A stretch of 64,000 bases of DNA, taken from Adenanthera pavonina (Eukaryota; Streptophyta; Magnoliopsida; Fabales; Fabaceae). Below, piece by piece: positions 1 to 11,566 of the stretch. Numbering within the stretch: the stretch's first letter is position 1; the number at the start of each line of letters is the position of its first letter. A model generated the notes under the pieces. The model did no database searches. It was given only the letters and a program-made list of their open reading frames with translations, and was not told the origin of the DNA. The DNA lies in contig JAIVEN010000022.1 of NCBI GenBank assembly GCA_026686845.1, positions 25,580,001-25,644,000 on the forward strand, read 5' to 3'. Made by a program: the position numbers and the translations under genes.

Positions 1-584
1 CGAGCTAAATTTTTTGTACCAATTTCATGATGTCTGTTTTAAGCCATAGAGTGATTTTCTCAATCTACAGATTCTAATATCCTTTTTCTTGACAAAGCCT
101 TATGGAATACTCATGTATACTTCCTCATCTAAGTCTCCTTGTAGGAATGCGTTGTCTACATCCAGTTGGTGAACCTGCCATTCTTTCTTTGCAGCTACAG
201 CCAATAAAGTTCTTACTGTTACTAGTTTTGCAACTGAGCAAATGTTTCATGAAAATCAATGCCTTCTTTCTAAGTAAATCCCTTTGCTACAAGACATGCT
301 TTGTACCTTTCAATTTCTCCATTGGGTTTATACTTTATTTTATACACCTACTTGGAATCCACTGCATGCTTCCTAGGGGGTAGTTGTTTGAGTATCTAGG
401 TGCCATTTTCCTCCAAGGCTTTGATCTCCTTCTACATGGCTTCTTGCCAGTGTGCATATCTTTTAGCCTGTTAAAAAATTTTGGGCTCATCTTAGGCATC
501 AATGGCCTCTAAATATGCTTTATGAGAAGCAGTAAACTTATCATAAGTGACATAGTTTGATATAGGGTATGGTGACAAGTTACC
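1..584 (-). pseudogene. copia reverse transcriptase, N-terminal remnant
   Basis: Minus-strand translation in broken frames shows the typical start of copia RT. There is a WQEAM-like segment followed by KEIKALEENGTW near 400-470. Further on is a segment resembling NGEIERYKA.LVAKGFTQ.EG.D, and then LDV.NAFLQGDL near 125-165. Stops occur in every frame, so no protein is encoded. The YVDD catalytic box would lie beyond the left edge of the window. Confidence 0.75.
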
Positions 585-911
585 TTAGGAGTGGTCATTC
601 TGTGACTGGGTGATGGACTGTGGCAATGTGACCTCATATTCTTCAAGTCGTTTGGAAGGCTGTTTTGATCTTTGGCTCCTCCTAAGATGTTCTTCTACTT
701 CATTTTCATGAGTTGCGTTGACTGACACATCACTTGGCATGGTTAGTTCATTAATTTCACTTTCCACTGTATCTTGATATGATGAGGCCTGATTGTTTTC
801 AATGTCATGATTTGACTGAGGTTGCATTATAATTTCACCTTCTAATTCTTCATACAGTCTTATATCATGATTTTGATTCTCATGTGAATGGTCGTTCAAG
901 CTAGCATCCAT
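585..911 (-). pseudogene. copia integrase-RT linker segment
   Basis: This 108-codon open stretch is rich in Asn, Glu and Ser and ends with a basic motif resembling LRRSQRSKQPSKRLEEY. Such a motif is usual in the linker between copia integrase and RT. It lies immediately upstream, in the minus-strand sense, of the RT remnant. It is a fragment of the polyprotein and not a separate gene. Confidence 0.7.
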
Positions 912-932
912 TCTATATTTGAGTGGAAACTT

Positions 933-1395
933 TTATTCCAGAAAAATAACATCACGTGAGACAAAGACGTCTACATTCTCAATGTCATACATCTTGCACC
1001 CCTTTTGTCCACTTGGATGCCCTATGAAGATGTAAGCCCTCCCCCTTTCATCAAACTTGCTTTCTCTTCTAAAGTTATGTGCATAAGCTAGACACCTAAA
1101 GGTTCTCAAGTGTCCATATTCTAGTGGCTTTCCAAGCAATAGCTCGTATGTCATCTTCATCTTTATTGCTCATGAGGGTAATCTATTGATTAAATATACT
1201 GCAGTCAATATGCAATCCCCCCAGAATTCAAGTGGTAATCCTACATGGAAACGTAATGCCCTTGCTGTCTCTAGTATATACCGATGCTTTCTTTCTTCAA
1301 CTCCATTCTGCTGTGGTGTATAAGGACATGTGGACTCCAAGATGATTCCTTTCTCTCCATAACAATTCATAAGTTGGCTTGATTGAAATTCAAGC
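933..1395 (-). pseudogene. copia integrase, C-terminal half
   Basis: Minus-strand frames give the catalytic-Glu region CPYTPQQNGVEERKHR and then the FWGD..LTAVYLINRLPS segment (about 1170-1395). The C-terminal part, LRTFRCLAYAHNFRRESKFDERG...FIGHPSGQKGCKMYD, lies at 933-1160. These are hallmark copia integrase motifs. A frame break near 1165 separates the two parts. The upstream end stops abruptly at the nested insertion, and the other half resumes at about 5662. Confidence 0.85.
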
Positions 1396-4300
1396 TTGTC
1401 GCACCTAGAAAAATGCGATGAAAGGGAAAAAAAAAGTGAGACAAATTGAGTTTTCAGATGAAAATCGATTTGTGAGGAGTTACCACCAAAATTTTGAGGA
1501 AAAATCTTGGAAAACCGAATTAGAAAGGGAAAGTATGGTCTATGTAGATAGAGTTGGATTTCGGAGTCGATTATGTGTGGGGAAAGTATTAGGCACCCCA
1601 CGGCACCTATTCATAGGAATGGTTATCTTACGTTAATTGTTCAAATTAATATAATTTTAAAAGTATTTTGGTTTTCCTTTTATTATTCGCATGCAAGAAT
1701 AAGGGTAAAACGGAAAAGAGATTAAAGAAATTAAAGAAAATTGAAAAACCAAATAAATGAAATTAATTTGGAAAAATCAGGGAGATTTTATAATAAAAAT
1801 GAGGAAAAAGAATTATAAAATCAAGTGAAAGATATTTATTTATTTACAAGGATAAATTTAACCCAGAATTAGAGTCTTGGGCCAACGTATCTTGTGATGG
1901 GAATCAAAATTCACGTCGTTTGAATTAGAAATACGTGTCAGTTGGTTGTTATTTTTGTAATTATAATTTTTGTATAATTTTGTAATAGGAGGAGATTGAT
2001 TAAAAATAATTCATCTTTTTGCAAACAAAACTGAGTTTCTGAAATTTGAGTTGGTATATTTTAATTTACAAAAGATAATTTAATTCAGCTTACTTGCTCT
2101 TATTTTTTTTGTTTGAAAATATCTTTTTTTTTTAATTTTTGAAAATGCTTTTATTTGATTTTTGACTTTTGAAAAACCACCATATCTTTTTATGCTTTTG
2201 AAAAATTTTCTTTTAAAAAAAAACCAATCTATTTGTTGCAGGCTCATAGCTATACTTGATAAATCGATTCCTTAATTACCTACGGAAGTTCTAAACCTTA
2301 CATTATGAAGGTTTTATTATACATTTAAAATAAAATTGGAAAAAACTTGTTATATCATTATAATTTATTTTTTATGAAATATAATTATTGTCTTAAAAAG
2401 AAAGTTATTTAACCAATATATCTACGTAGATTCGCAATCTCACATGACAACTCAGTAAATTAGATATCTACGTGAGTTCCAAAAACTCATATGGTGTAAT
2501 TATTAAGCCAATTATTTATTATTATTATCATTATTATTATGAGAAAATAAAATTTCGATTGGAAAAGTCATTAGGACCTATTATAAATATACCTTTATAA
2601 TACACTCGTGCAGCCCCATAGGTTCACACGGTGTGATTGTTTTAGAGGTCTGCGAAAACTCCATAAACCTTCGTGACCAATTTTTAAAAGCAAACAAGAA
2701 GGACATATATATTATGATAAATGTTTGTGAACATGTAGGATTTTGTAATGGTGTGTGTTAATATTCTCAACCTAATATCCTCCAAAGCACACAAATAAGT
2801 GAGATTATAGGAAAGGGCAAGATTGTCAAAACCGAAGAGCTTCCCGAAGCTATCTTGCTTGTCATCTTTGCTTATCTTGTGCACCTCCCTCCCTAGTTCT
2901 GGCTCTCACCTATCCTTATGGCTCACGCGACCAGAAAAGCCAACAAAAGTGAGCAAAGAAAATATTAGTTTTGGTGATGATGATTTCCTTAAGAGCAAAC
3001 TTATTTCAAAAACCCCTTAATGCATAAAACATCTAAATAGAGAAACTCCGGCATTGAACATTGATAATGACTTGGTAAAGTTTAGTAAACCAACTTAATT
3101 AATGATAGTCCCATATTCTTGCCTAATCACATACAAAACATGAATGATTTAGTAGTATACCAAATGATGCTTAAATTAGAATAGAACTCAACAAGAGTCT
3201 AAAGTATGAGACAGCAAAATCATGTATGGTAAAGGCATTGAGAGGTTGCGAGAATGAAGATTAACCTAGTAGAAAGCCTCCCAAGACAGGATCAGGACAT
3301 TAAAACTATAAAATACTCCCACAACTCAATAATTGCAATTATGACCACTGAATAGAACCCCATATAATCAAATTTGTTCAAGATGCTCGGCTATTTTCAT
3401 AACCAACTAGACATACAAGGGACATTCATATTCCTAGACAAGAATAACAACAAAAATAGAACATCCAGAGATACTTGGATACATCTTCACAACATCAGAT
3501 TTTGTGAAAGGAGTGACAGCAAACAAACAGGTCAATACAGGTTCATAATTTCATTAAACTCCCCTAATGATAAAATGTTATGAAGGAGAGGAGCAACAGA
3601 AACAAAAGTTTAGAGCATACTCGGGACATAACTCTAAGCTAAATTTTTAAGGCACATGTTGTGTTTCTTTCCTAGTTAAAACCACCAAATTCAGCATTCT
3701 ATTGGCACCAGAAAAGTAATCCTAAAGGCATAGAACTAAGCACCATTATCATAATTCCAAACATTCACATCAGTGTCTTACTGGGCAATGGAGTTCTTCA
3801 AATAACTCAAATTACAACATAAAATTCCAATTGGTGCTAATATTGCTTCCTTTCCCAAATCAAATATGTATTAGGAAGCTTCTAATATTCTACAACATCA
3901 TAAACAATCTAACATTATAACCAAAATGATATCATATCATACACAGAGACTCTAAACTCTTCCCATCAACACACAAAATAGTCATAAGAATATAACCAAG
4001 TATATTTAGCATATGGGTTTGATTATGAGACTTATCCAGACAAGCTAAACTAAGTAGTTTAGTTAGAGTCACAGTATCCTAAATGTAGCAACCGTAAACA
4101 AATCACCAACCAATAATAGATTGGAGAAAAATTTCCAGAAGCTGAGCACTAAAAGGAACCAAAACAAACCATGATTTAGTGGATAGTAAAGAGTTAACTA
4201 ATCCATCGTTAAAATTTCAGCTAGGAACAAAATTTGGTTGAACCCATGAACACGGGGCATCATAAGCAAAAGAACAAGGAAACAAGAGTGAGGCCCACGA

Positions 4301-5660
4301 TTTCTAGAAACAGAGTACAAAAATGAGCTTTCTAGAGATATAGCATTAATCAATTATAGTATAAGCAAGATCCACAATCCAGTAGGCAACCAAAAAAGGA
4401 ATCAGAATCAAGAACTTACCTCCAGGGCTACAAGATACCTCTTTTCTCCAACTCATCTCTCCGGCTTTGTTCAGTCCGTCCTCTCCTTTGCTCACCTTCG
4501 GTTGCTCCAATGTTGCCTTCTTTGATTTCTCGTGCCTTCCCTTTCTTCTTCATCCAGTTTCGTGCCTCTCTCTGTGTCTCACTTTGCTTTTCTGTTCTTC
4601 ACCTTGCGTGGATCGTGGCTCCCTTATCCCTTTTTCCGAGCTCCAGCCCCTTATGCTCACTCCTTCAATTTCTCACACGGCTCTACCTCTCCTTCTGTTT
4701 ATCACACGACTCTGTCTCCCCTTTCAATCAGCCTTCCCTCGGCCTCTGAAATTGGGACTCTAGCCTTTTCGACCCCAAACTTCCTAGGTTTTGCTTTCCT
4801 CTCACCCGTCCTCCCTCTATCTCTCGTTCTCGTGCACATCTCCCTTTGCCTTTTTCGTGCTCGCGTGCTGCTGCTCTCTTAGACTCCCTGCTCTTCTCTG
4901 CTCCCCTCTTAAGCTTTCTCTGCTCCCCTCTCGTTCACACCTAAGCCCTAAGTAATTAGGCTAGGGCAAAATTGGAGAATGAGATGCAGAGTGATGCTTG
5001 TGTTTCACTCTATTTTTTTTTTACCTTTATTTTTTCATTAGAAAAAAGAAAATCCTTTTTTTCTATTTTTAAATATGAGAGAGATTGGATAAAATAAAAA
5101 AAAATAAAGGGATAGGATTTTTCTCTTGTTTTTTTCTTTTTAAAAGTATGAAGATAGGATTTCATTTTTGTTTTTCTTAAAAATGAAAATGATTTGATTG
5201 ATTTTTTTAAAAAAACTTGAAAGAGATAGGATTTTTAAAACTTCTCAAAAAAAGGAGATTAGATTTGTACAGTGATCTTTTCAGAATTTCTCTAGGGATT
5301 TTCCATTCAGATTAAAGGAAATTCTCGAGAGAATGTATTATTTATTTATTTATTTATTTTATTATTTTTTGAATTTTTTTAACTTTTTTTTATTTTCTTC
5401 TAAGACTAAAAAGATTTTTATTTTAATTTTAAATTTATTTTTTATTTTTTTTTCTTTATTTGAAATTTTAGATCTCAAATTCTAGAAAGAAGAAATTGGA
5501 TTCAAAGAGTGATTTTTAAATTTTGGAAGATTTGCATTTATCTTGAAATTAATTTATAATTATTAATTTCCCTACTTAAAAGGGAATTTTGTTTTATTTC
5601 TTTTGTTTTTTCAAATTTTTTATTATTTTTATTTTTATCCAAACAAAATAAGGTGTTCAC
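1396..5660. mobile_element. Non-coding 4.26 kb element inserted in the copia integrase (LARD-like or unclassified)
   Basis: Both edges are fixed by the split integrase codons, DNG at the high side and EFQSSQ at the low side. The element begins TTGTCGCACC and ends GGTGTTCA/CACAA on the plus strand. Flanking CAAGC (1391-1395) and CAACC (5660-5664) may be a diverged 5 bp target duplication. Near the left end (1578-1608) is a GTGTGGGGAAAGTATTAGGC block followed by ACCCCACGG, of a type I recognise as common in plant repeats. I find no convincing LTR pair and no retroelement protein. Large stretches (1620-2560 and 4980-5660) are A/T homopolymer-rich. The class is therefore uncertain; a LARD-type LTR derivative or a long non-autonomous DNA element are both possible. 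Confidence 0.6.
4400..4980 (-). other. CT-rich leader-like segment with a splice-donor consensus inside the nested element
   Basis: The minus strand here is purine-rich, mostly GA, and resembles a plant 5' leader. It ends at about 4422 with CTGGAG|GTAAGTTC, a strong donor consensus. Several overlapping short open frames on the plus strand (4467-4882) are low-complexity Ser/Leu/Pro runs without family features, and I do not call them genes. This may be a promoter and leader carried by the element. Confidence 0.3.
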
Positions 5661-5661
5661 A

Positions 5662-6184
5662 ACCCATTATCCATTCTTATCTTTTGGACTCGTTTTCCAA
5701 ACTGTGTTTATACCATGTTTGAGAATTAGGGCAAATAGTTTGTAACATCTGACTTTTGCTTCATTAAATATACCCATACTGCCCTACTAAAATCATCTAC
5801 TATGGGGAGAAAATAATGTGCACCAGAAATTGAAGCAACTTTAAAACTTCCCCAAACATCACAATGAATCAACTCAAAGCAAGTAGTAGATTTTATTTCA
5901 CTAGTGGAAAAACTGAGTCTAGTCTGTTTTCCTCTAATGCACGAATCACAAAAATCCAAATCAACATTATTAGAAAGCAAATTCAAATGCCTAATTTTCT
6001 CCTTTCGAATATGTCCCAATCTTCGATGTAGAATCTCAGGCTTTATTGATCTATGAATGAACATTGCCACATCATTTATCCTTGTAGTATCAAGGATATA
6101 CAACCCATTATGGTGTTTGGCCACTCCAATCAGGTTCCTGGTATGTGAGTCCTGTATGGTACACAAATTCTTATCAAACATCAC
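5662..6184 (-). pseudogene. copia GAG-pre-integrase and integrase N-terminal half
   Basis: Minus-strand translation of 5726-6184 contains the HHCC-type zinc motif (LHRRLGHIRKEKIRHL followed by CDSCIRGK). It then shows the first integrase aspartates in IHCDVWG and LPIVDDFSRAVWVYL. After a stop near 5728 the frame continues weakly to RMDNG at about 5675, where the nested element cuts in. The remaining half of the integrase is at 933-1395. Confidence 0.85.
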
Positions 6185-7364
6185 AGTACAATATAGTCCC
6201 TGGTTAATTTACTTACTGAAATCAAGTTGCATTTGAACTCAGGAATATATAACACATTGTTAAGCACTATTCCATTAGGAAACTCAATTATTCAAATAGC
6301 TTTGACAGCAATATTCTGCCCATTTTGAATTTTGACTGGCAATAAATTATTCATTTCTACCTTGTCTTTCAGCAAAGTATCATAAAAAACAATGTGTTAT
6401 GTGGCTCCAGAGTCCACTGCCCAGGGTCTATCAAGATCTATATTACCTGCCATGTTTGCTATAGGTTGTTTCTCGGTTATCAAGCATTCCCCTTCCTTGT
6501 TCAAATATTGTATGATTCATTCATACTGTTCATTTGACAAGCCAAGTGTTGGACTTTCACCAGTTGTCACTTGCGTTGCCTTCGGCGTCCCTCTTCTCTC
6601 ACCTCCGATTCCTGCTTTATCTTTCTTTTCTCGTCCTCCCTTGCGCCATTCAAAAGGATACCCTAGTGGGCACACCTTGGCTTTTCTTTCCTTCTGTCTC
6701 TGCCTTGTTTTGCGCCCTGCATGTAGAACACCAATGTCTCCATTGCAAGTTTACTAGCTGAAGAGATATTATGCTGTTGTTCATCTTAAGCAACTAAGTG
6801 ATATGCGTTTCTCAACCTTGGCATAGGCTTTGAGCTTAGAATTTGCGCTTTGATGGTGTTAAATGCTTCATCCAAACCCATTAAGAAGTCGTATAGTTGG
6901 TCACCCTCTCACATCTCCGTCAGCTACTTCTTCATATTACAACTGCACTTGCCACAAGTGCATTTCGGACAGGGCTATATAACCTGCATCTCATCCCACA
7001 GGCCCTTTAACTTTGTATAATAAGTTAGCACTGTTGTCTTCAAGATCGATCCAGATTTCACTTGCTATTTTTGCATAACAAACGCTACTTCACACCTATA
7101 GGGCTCTTCAACCATCCTTTGACCATGACATCACATCTCATCCATTGGTCAAGGTTCTTTGAGTCCACAGATGGCATTCACAAACCCAAACTTGTTCTTT
7201 GCATATAATGCATTGCTCATATCATTAACCCATTCACCATAATTTTCTTCATTCAAGGGCTCACTAACATATAGTTACCGGGGATTATTTGAAGGATGAA
7301 GATAGTAGGGAGAGGTTGCTTCAACCACAGTCTCTGTTGAACTATTTATTTCTTTTCCTGTCAT
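6185..7364 (-). pseudogene. copia gag remnant
   Basis: An ATG at 7362-7364 opens a reading with YYLHPSNNP, then SEPLNEENYGEWVNDMSNALYAKNKFGF. This is the characteristic N-terminus of copia-type gag (Retrotran_gag family). Further down are DEAFNTIKAQI, a PMPRLRNAY segment, and GYPFEWRKGG in place of a clean zinc knuckle. Stops and shifts interrupt all frames. Plus-strand open frames at 6392-6761 are shadows of this gag. Confidence 0.75.
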
Positions 7365-7390
7365 GGTGTTAGGGGTTGTATCAAGATTTT

Positions 7391-7403
7391 GGCTCTGATA
7401 CGA
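7391..7403 (-). other. copia primer-binding site (tRNA-iMet type)
   Basis: The plus-strand GGCTCTGATACGA is the complement of TCGTATCAGAGCC. This differs from the standard tRNA-iMet site TGGTATCAGAGCC at one base. It sits directly inside the putative LTR end, as expected. Confidence 0.7.
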
Positions 7404-7632
7404 TGAAGATTTACAGAGTGCAAAAATAGGTGTATCTCTTTATTCGCGTATCAATGGGTATATATATACATGAGCCAGTGTCGGCGTAAGACGTAAAGTG
7501 TAAAACGTAAAGGATATAAAATCTACATAATCTTGTATCAAATCTGCATGAAATATTCTACAACTAATCTACATGTATATAGAGAGTGGGCCCCATAAGA
7601 TATATCACAATATCTATTATTATATCACAATA
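7404..7632 (-). repeat. putative 5' LTR of the copia element
   Basis: Placed by the adjacent primer site. The inner edge reads CTTCA on the minus strand. The outer edge is ambiguous, because TGTGATAT occurs twice, with the plus-strand copies ending near 7608 and 7632. The length of about 205-229 bp suits a small copia LTR. The partner LTR is outside the window, so the call rests on position and the TG..CA ends. Confidence 0.45.
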
Positions 7633-10560
7633 TTCATTACGTTATAATTTAACGAGGGTAATGTTTTAAAATATCAAAATTTTTAATTAATTTTCTAGAC
7701 ATATATGAGGTGGATAAATATAACTTATATTTGAAATCATAACCATGTAATAAAAATTCAACCCCTATAAAAAAATAAATAAATGAAAGAGGACTCCATA
7801 TTTGACCAAAGATGACTCAGATCACTGTATTTTAACAGATGTGCCGTTACAGTTGTCCCATGTGCCAACCCGTCCCTTACCTACCACCAATTCCCCACCA
7901 TCTCAACTAATGCGAATAATTAAATTATATTATAGTCGTGCAATTTTTTTATTAAATTTACGTATTTTTTATATTCAAAATTTACGCATATTTTAGAAAA
8001 AATAAATTGCACGAATATATTTTAATTTTTATTAAATTTATTTATATGCAGGTTTTATTAATCTCCAAAAATCTGTTCTCAAATCAAGGGTACACATAAT
8101 TTTTTTAAAAAAAAATGTTGTATAGAATTTTTGAAAATAGAGGAAAAAATTTGCATACGTTATTTTTTATTTGAGGAAAGATCTGTGTGAGTTTTGAAAT
8201 GAAAATGGAAGATAATATGATTTTAACAAAATTTAAGAGTTTGTATTTATTCATAAATTAAAATATATTTTTAACACTAACAAGTGTGTTAAAAAACGGC
8301 ATTTGACAGTCTTGACACGTTGTAATAATTGAAATGAAATCAGGAAAGTCTCTTTAATGTTTTTTATAAGGGTATTAAAATTAAATTAAAAAAACTTATT
8401 CTAAAAAAAGTTACAGTTGGTTAAAAAAAATACTATCCACCTAGACGAGTAAAAAATAACAAAATAACAGTGACAATTTTGTTAACATATTCTACTGATA
8501 TTAATTGCGGTATTTTGCGTATTGATTAAGTATGATTTGTGTCATGATCACACATATGATGCTGTATGTGGTATTCTGGATAACTTGCGTAGTTATGATT
8601 AGTATGGCAAATAATCGTAAGTTTGTAACAATATGGTTCTTTTGGGAAGAATCATAACCATATATCTTGATGTAATTAGGATGATGACAGAAATTTTCTT
8701 GCGTGTAAATTATAGGATTTGATTAGAATTTGAAATCCCTACAATTCAAGGGGACAATTCACGGGGAACGGTTAACTTTATCGTATATTTAATCAAATCA
8801 TATAAATGAATATAATAAAATAAGTGTAAATAGGATTTTTTATATTTTATAATTATATGATTATATCATAAAGAAATAAAAATTATTATCACTTTCACAT
8901 TAATTCTCTCAGCATTGATATAAAAGAATAACAAATTGCTAATATATATAATAAATATATGATGTACAATAGTAACAGATCAAATACATATATATCCTTA
9001 AAAATATAAAAAAATAAATAAATTATGATTGAAATAATAATATAAAAATATTTTGCATTATAACCGTACATTTAAATATGATAGAATAATTAAAATAATA
9101 TCAAATTATAGGGTATTTATATGATATTAACATATAGTTTATAGTTTTTTATACATCCATAGAATGCTTATTGTCCATATCATATATGTCAATATATAAA
9201 TGAACTTTATAAAAGCCAAGTCTTTTAATGTTTTGAAATATTATGCCTAATTTACATTTATGTTAACATAAATTAGAAAAATAAGTAGAATCATAATATA
9301 AAAAATAAAAACCAAGCATAACTAAATAATGATAACAACTTACAAAGAAATAGAAGAAAATGATAGAATGATAAGAGAGGAAGTGGTTTCTCCATATTTG
9401 AACTATTGTTGAACTTTTGTTATAAAAAAAATCATTTTAACAATTGCATATAGTTTATCTGGAGAAGATAAAATATATAAGAAAAATATGAAAATTACCA
9501 CAGAAAAATTACAACCAACAATGCGATAAAATCTTATCTTCAAAAGTGCCTCCAAAACTACAAAAATCTCATAATGGTGTAAAAAAACTCGTATAATATG
9601 GATTTATGTGGATTTTATCAAATAATAATTGATGTAATCTAGACAATCAAATCATGATTTTTTTCATAAATATATATAATTTTTATTTTCATATTTATCA
9701 TCATATCAAATTAAAAAAAATGAAAACATATATAAGAAAATAAACATTATTTAAAATATGTGTTAGATTTTTTCATTGCTAATAATGTAGATTTATATAG
9801 ATGTCATCGAATAATAACTTATGCGACCTAGATAATCAAATGGTGATTTTTTTTCTAAATATATATATGATTTTGATTTTGATTTCCACATTGATCATTA
9901 CATCAAATTTTAAAAAAATAAAAATATATATATAAGAAAATAAATATTACTTAGAATATATAGGTCAAATATTTTCATTGTCAGTATGATAATGTGGAGG
10001 GCTAAAATTATAACATATCAGGACTTTTACTTTATAATATATGATGCATATGACTCATTTTAAACCAACAAAAAAAAACCACATCACTTGTTCTTGTTTA
10101 CTACGTAAAGAATGTGGCAGCACAACTGAAGTTATTATGACTATTCTTTATGGTCCGCACCGGCTCTATCAAAGCCATTAACCTCATTGGTCGTGAAAAT
10201 GTGAGAAGCTTACCTTTGGGTAGGATAGTTGACGACATTAGAGATAATTCATGAGAAATTACAATTTGATAGTTCATCCTTCTATAAATCTTTTTTCAGC
10301 CACTCGATAAATTTTATATTTATAAAGTTTTATATTCTATATAAATATATAAATTCAATGATTCTCTTTTTGACTGATTTTCTATAAAGTAATAAATTAA
10401 AATATTTTTTTTTATAATATCACTCAACTCAATGACATTCTGAGTTTATTAACCGTTCCACACTAATTTAGACCTGATTTTATTGGACCTTACGGTGTCA
10501 CATGGGAATAGACTACAGTATATAAACTAGAGGTATAAACTCCGCCGTCCTTGATTATAT
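7633..10560. other. AT-rich intergenic region
   Basis: I see no gene-like exon structure here. It contains long A/T runs and one tandem duplication (listed separately). A 64-codon open frame at 7802-7996 has no family signal. Confidence 0.6.
9598..9997. repeat. Two-unit tandem duplication, about 187 bp period
   Basis: Unit 1 starts near 9598 and unit 2 near 9784. Shared blocks in order are ATTTAT.T.GAT..., AATAATAA.T.ATG..., ATCAAAT..TGATTTTTTT and ATATAAGAAAATAAA.ATTA, then a TTTTCATTG block closing each unit. The copies are clearly diverged, so the duplication is old. Confidence 0.7.
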
Positions 10561-10680
10561 TTGTGAGTCACGTGCTTATCACGGCTGGGAGGGTGCATCG
10601 TCGTGTCCATTATCTCGTTTCGCTATTTACAAGTTGGATTTCGGACTGTTTAAGACAAGACGACCGTAAATCTCTCTAGA
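10519..10680 (+). promoter_or_regulatory. Candidate promoter of the CBL gene
   Basis: A TATAAA-type sequence lies at about 10519-10526 and a perfect G-box CACGTG at 10569-10574. The sequence then changes from very AT-rich to a CT-rich leader at about 10680. The transcription start is not determined. A start between 10550 and 10690 would give a leader containing an intron. Confidence 0.35.
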
Positions 10681-11566
10681 ATCCCACGATCCCCACCTCG
10701 CCAGACTCCAGCCGTTTCTTCCTTACGAAGAACTCCGCGTTCGTTACCTACTCTTTCTCTCTCTTCCATTCCTACCTGTTTGCTAGCCGCCGGCGCCTTT
10801 TTATCGGATTCGCTTTCCTTCAGGTGACGCCCTCCTCCTTGGAATTCCCCTCATTCCAATTGCATGGTGCTTTCTTTTGCTTTCCTTTTCCCTGGAACTT
10901 TTCTAGAGCTTGGTTTGATTTAGACATTGTCTTGATTTCACTTCGGAGGGATTTTAGATTTTTTTTATTTTTTTTTCTGAAAGTTTGTTTGCTTTCTGGA
11001 TCTTCTTGAGGACTCTTTTTCCGCATTTGATAAGGTATGTGTGACTGAATTTTTGTATCTGATGATTTTCTCAGGATCCAGGGGATTGTCTGGCTTTATT
11101 CTTGATAGGGATATTTTGTTTTAATAACTTCATTTTTTTTTTATTTTTGTGCTGATGTCGAAGTTTTTTCATTGTTCATAAGTTTATTATCGGCTTTGCC
11201 GCAAAATTGATTTTAATTTCCTCATTCCCGTATCTTCATACCCCATCTTGTTTTTAACCGACTAGTTATGAATGATTACAAGAATTTTATCATCATTTTA
11301 ATTTGAGGCTACCTTCATCTTTCTGGATTGCGAGTCTGCCATTAACGGGTGGAGATGTGCTACTATCTTTTTCCTTGTTTCTCTTTCTATCTGGTCATTT
11401 TTGGTTATGCAAACATTTGGGATTGATTTGCTTACTAATTATTTCACTTCGTGATTTTTTAATTTGGGCTTGAAATTGCAAGGTTAAGATGATTTTGATG
11501 ATATATTGTAGTGAAGCCTGGGCGCTGGTGTAGTACCTTGGTGCCTGCACTCCGTCCATAGCATAA
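10680..11566 (+). other. CBL 5' leader with an intron
   Basis: The CT-rich leader has two possible donors, CAG|GTGACG at 10823 and the stronger AAG|GTATGTG at 11035. The best acceptor is TTGTAG at about 11510. No ATG occurs between this acceptor and the start codon. Using the later donor would keep upstream ATGs such as the one near 10863. Open frames at 10820-11026 on both strands are shadows of this leader. Confidence 0.5.

Larger units (their letters stand above)
1..7632 (-). mobile_element. Degenerate Ty1/copia LTR retrotransposon, interrupted by a nested element
   Basis: On the minus strand, reading from high to low coordinates, I see a putative 5' LTR (about 7404-7632), a tRNA-iMet-like primer site, gag, the GAG-pre-integrase zinc motif, integrase, the integrase-RT linker and the start of reverse transcriptase. 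Integrase before RT is the copia order. The rest of RT, RNase H and the 3' LTR would lie left of position 1. Frames carry many stops and shifts, so the element is dead. A 4.26 kb non-coding insertion (about 1396-5660) splits the integrase. The outer LTR edge is uncertain because the sequence near 7608-7632 contains a short duplicated motif. Confidence 0.85.

Noticed and set aside
102..383. 93-codon plus-strand frame
   Set aside because: The opposite strand carries recognisable copia RT remnants; this frame is their shadow.
4467..4882. Three overlapping Ser/Leu/Pro-rich plus-strand frames
   Set aside because: They are low-complexity translation of a CT-rich block inside the nested element, with no motif and no exon context.
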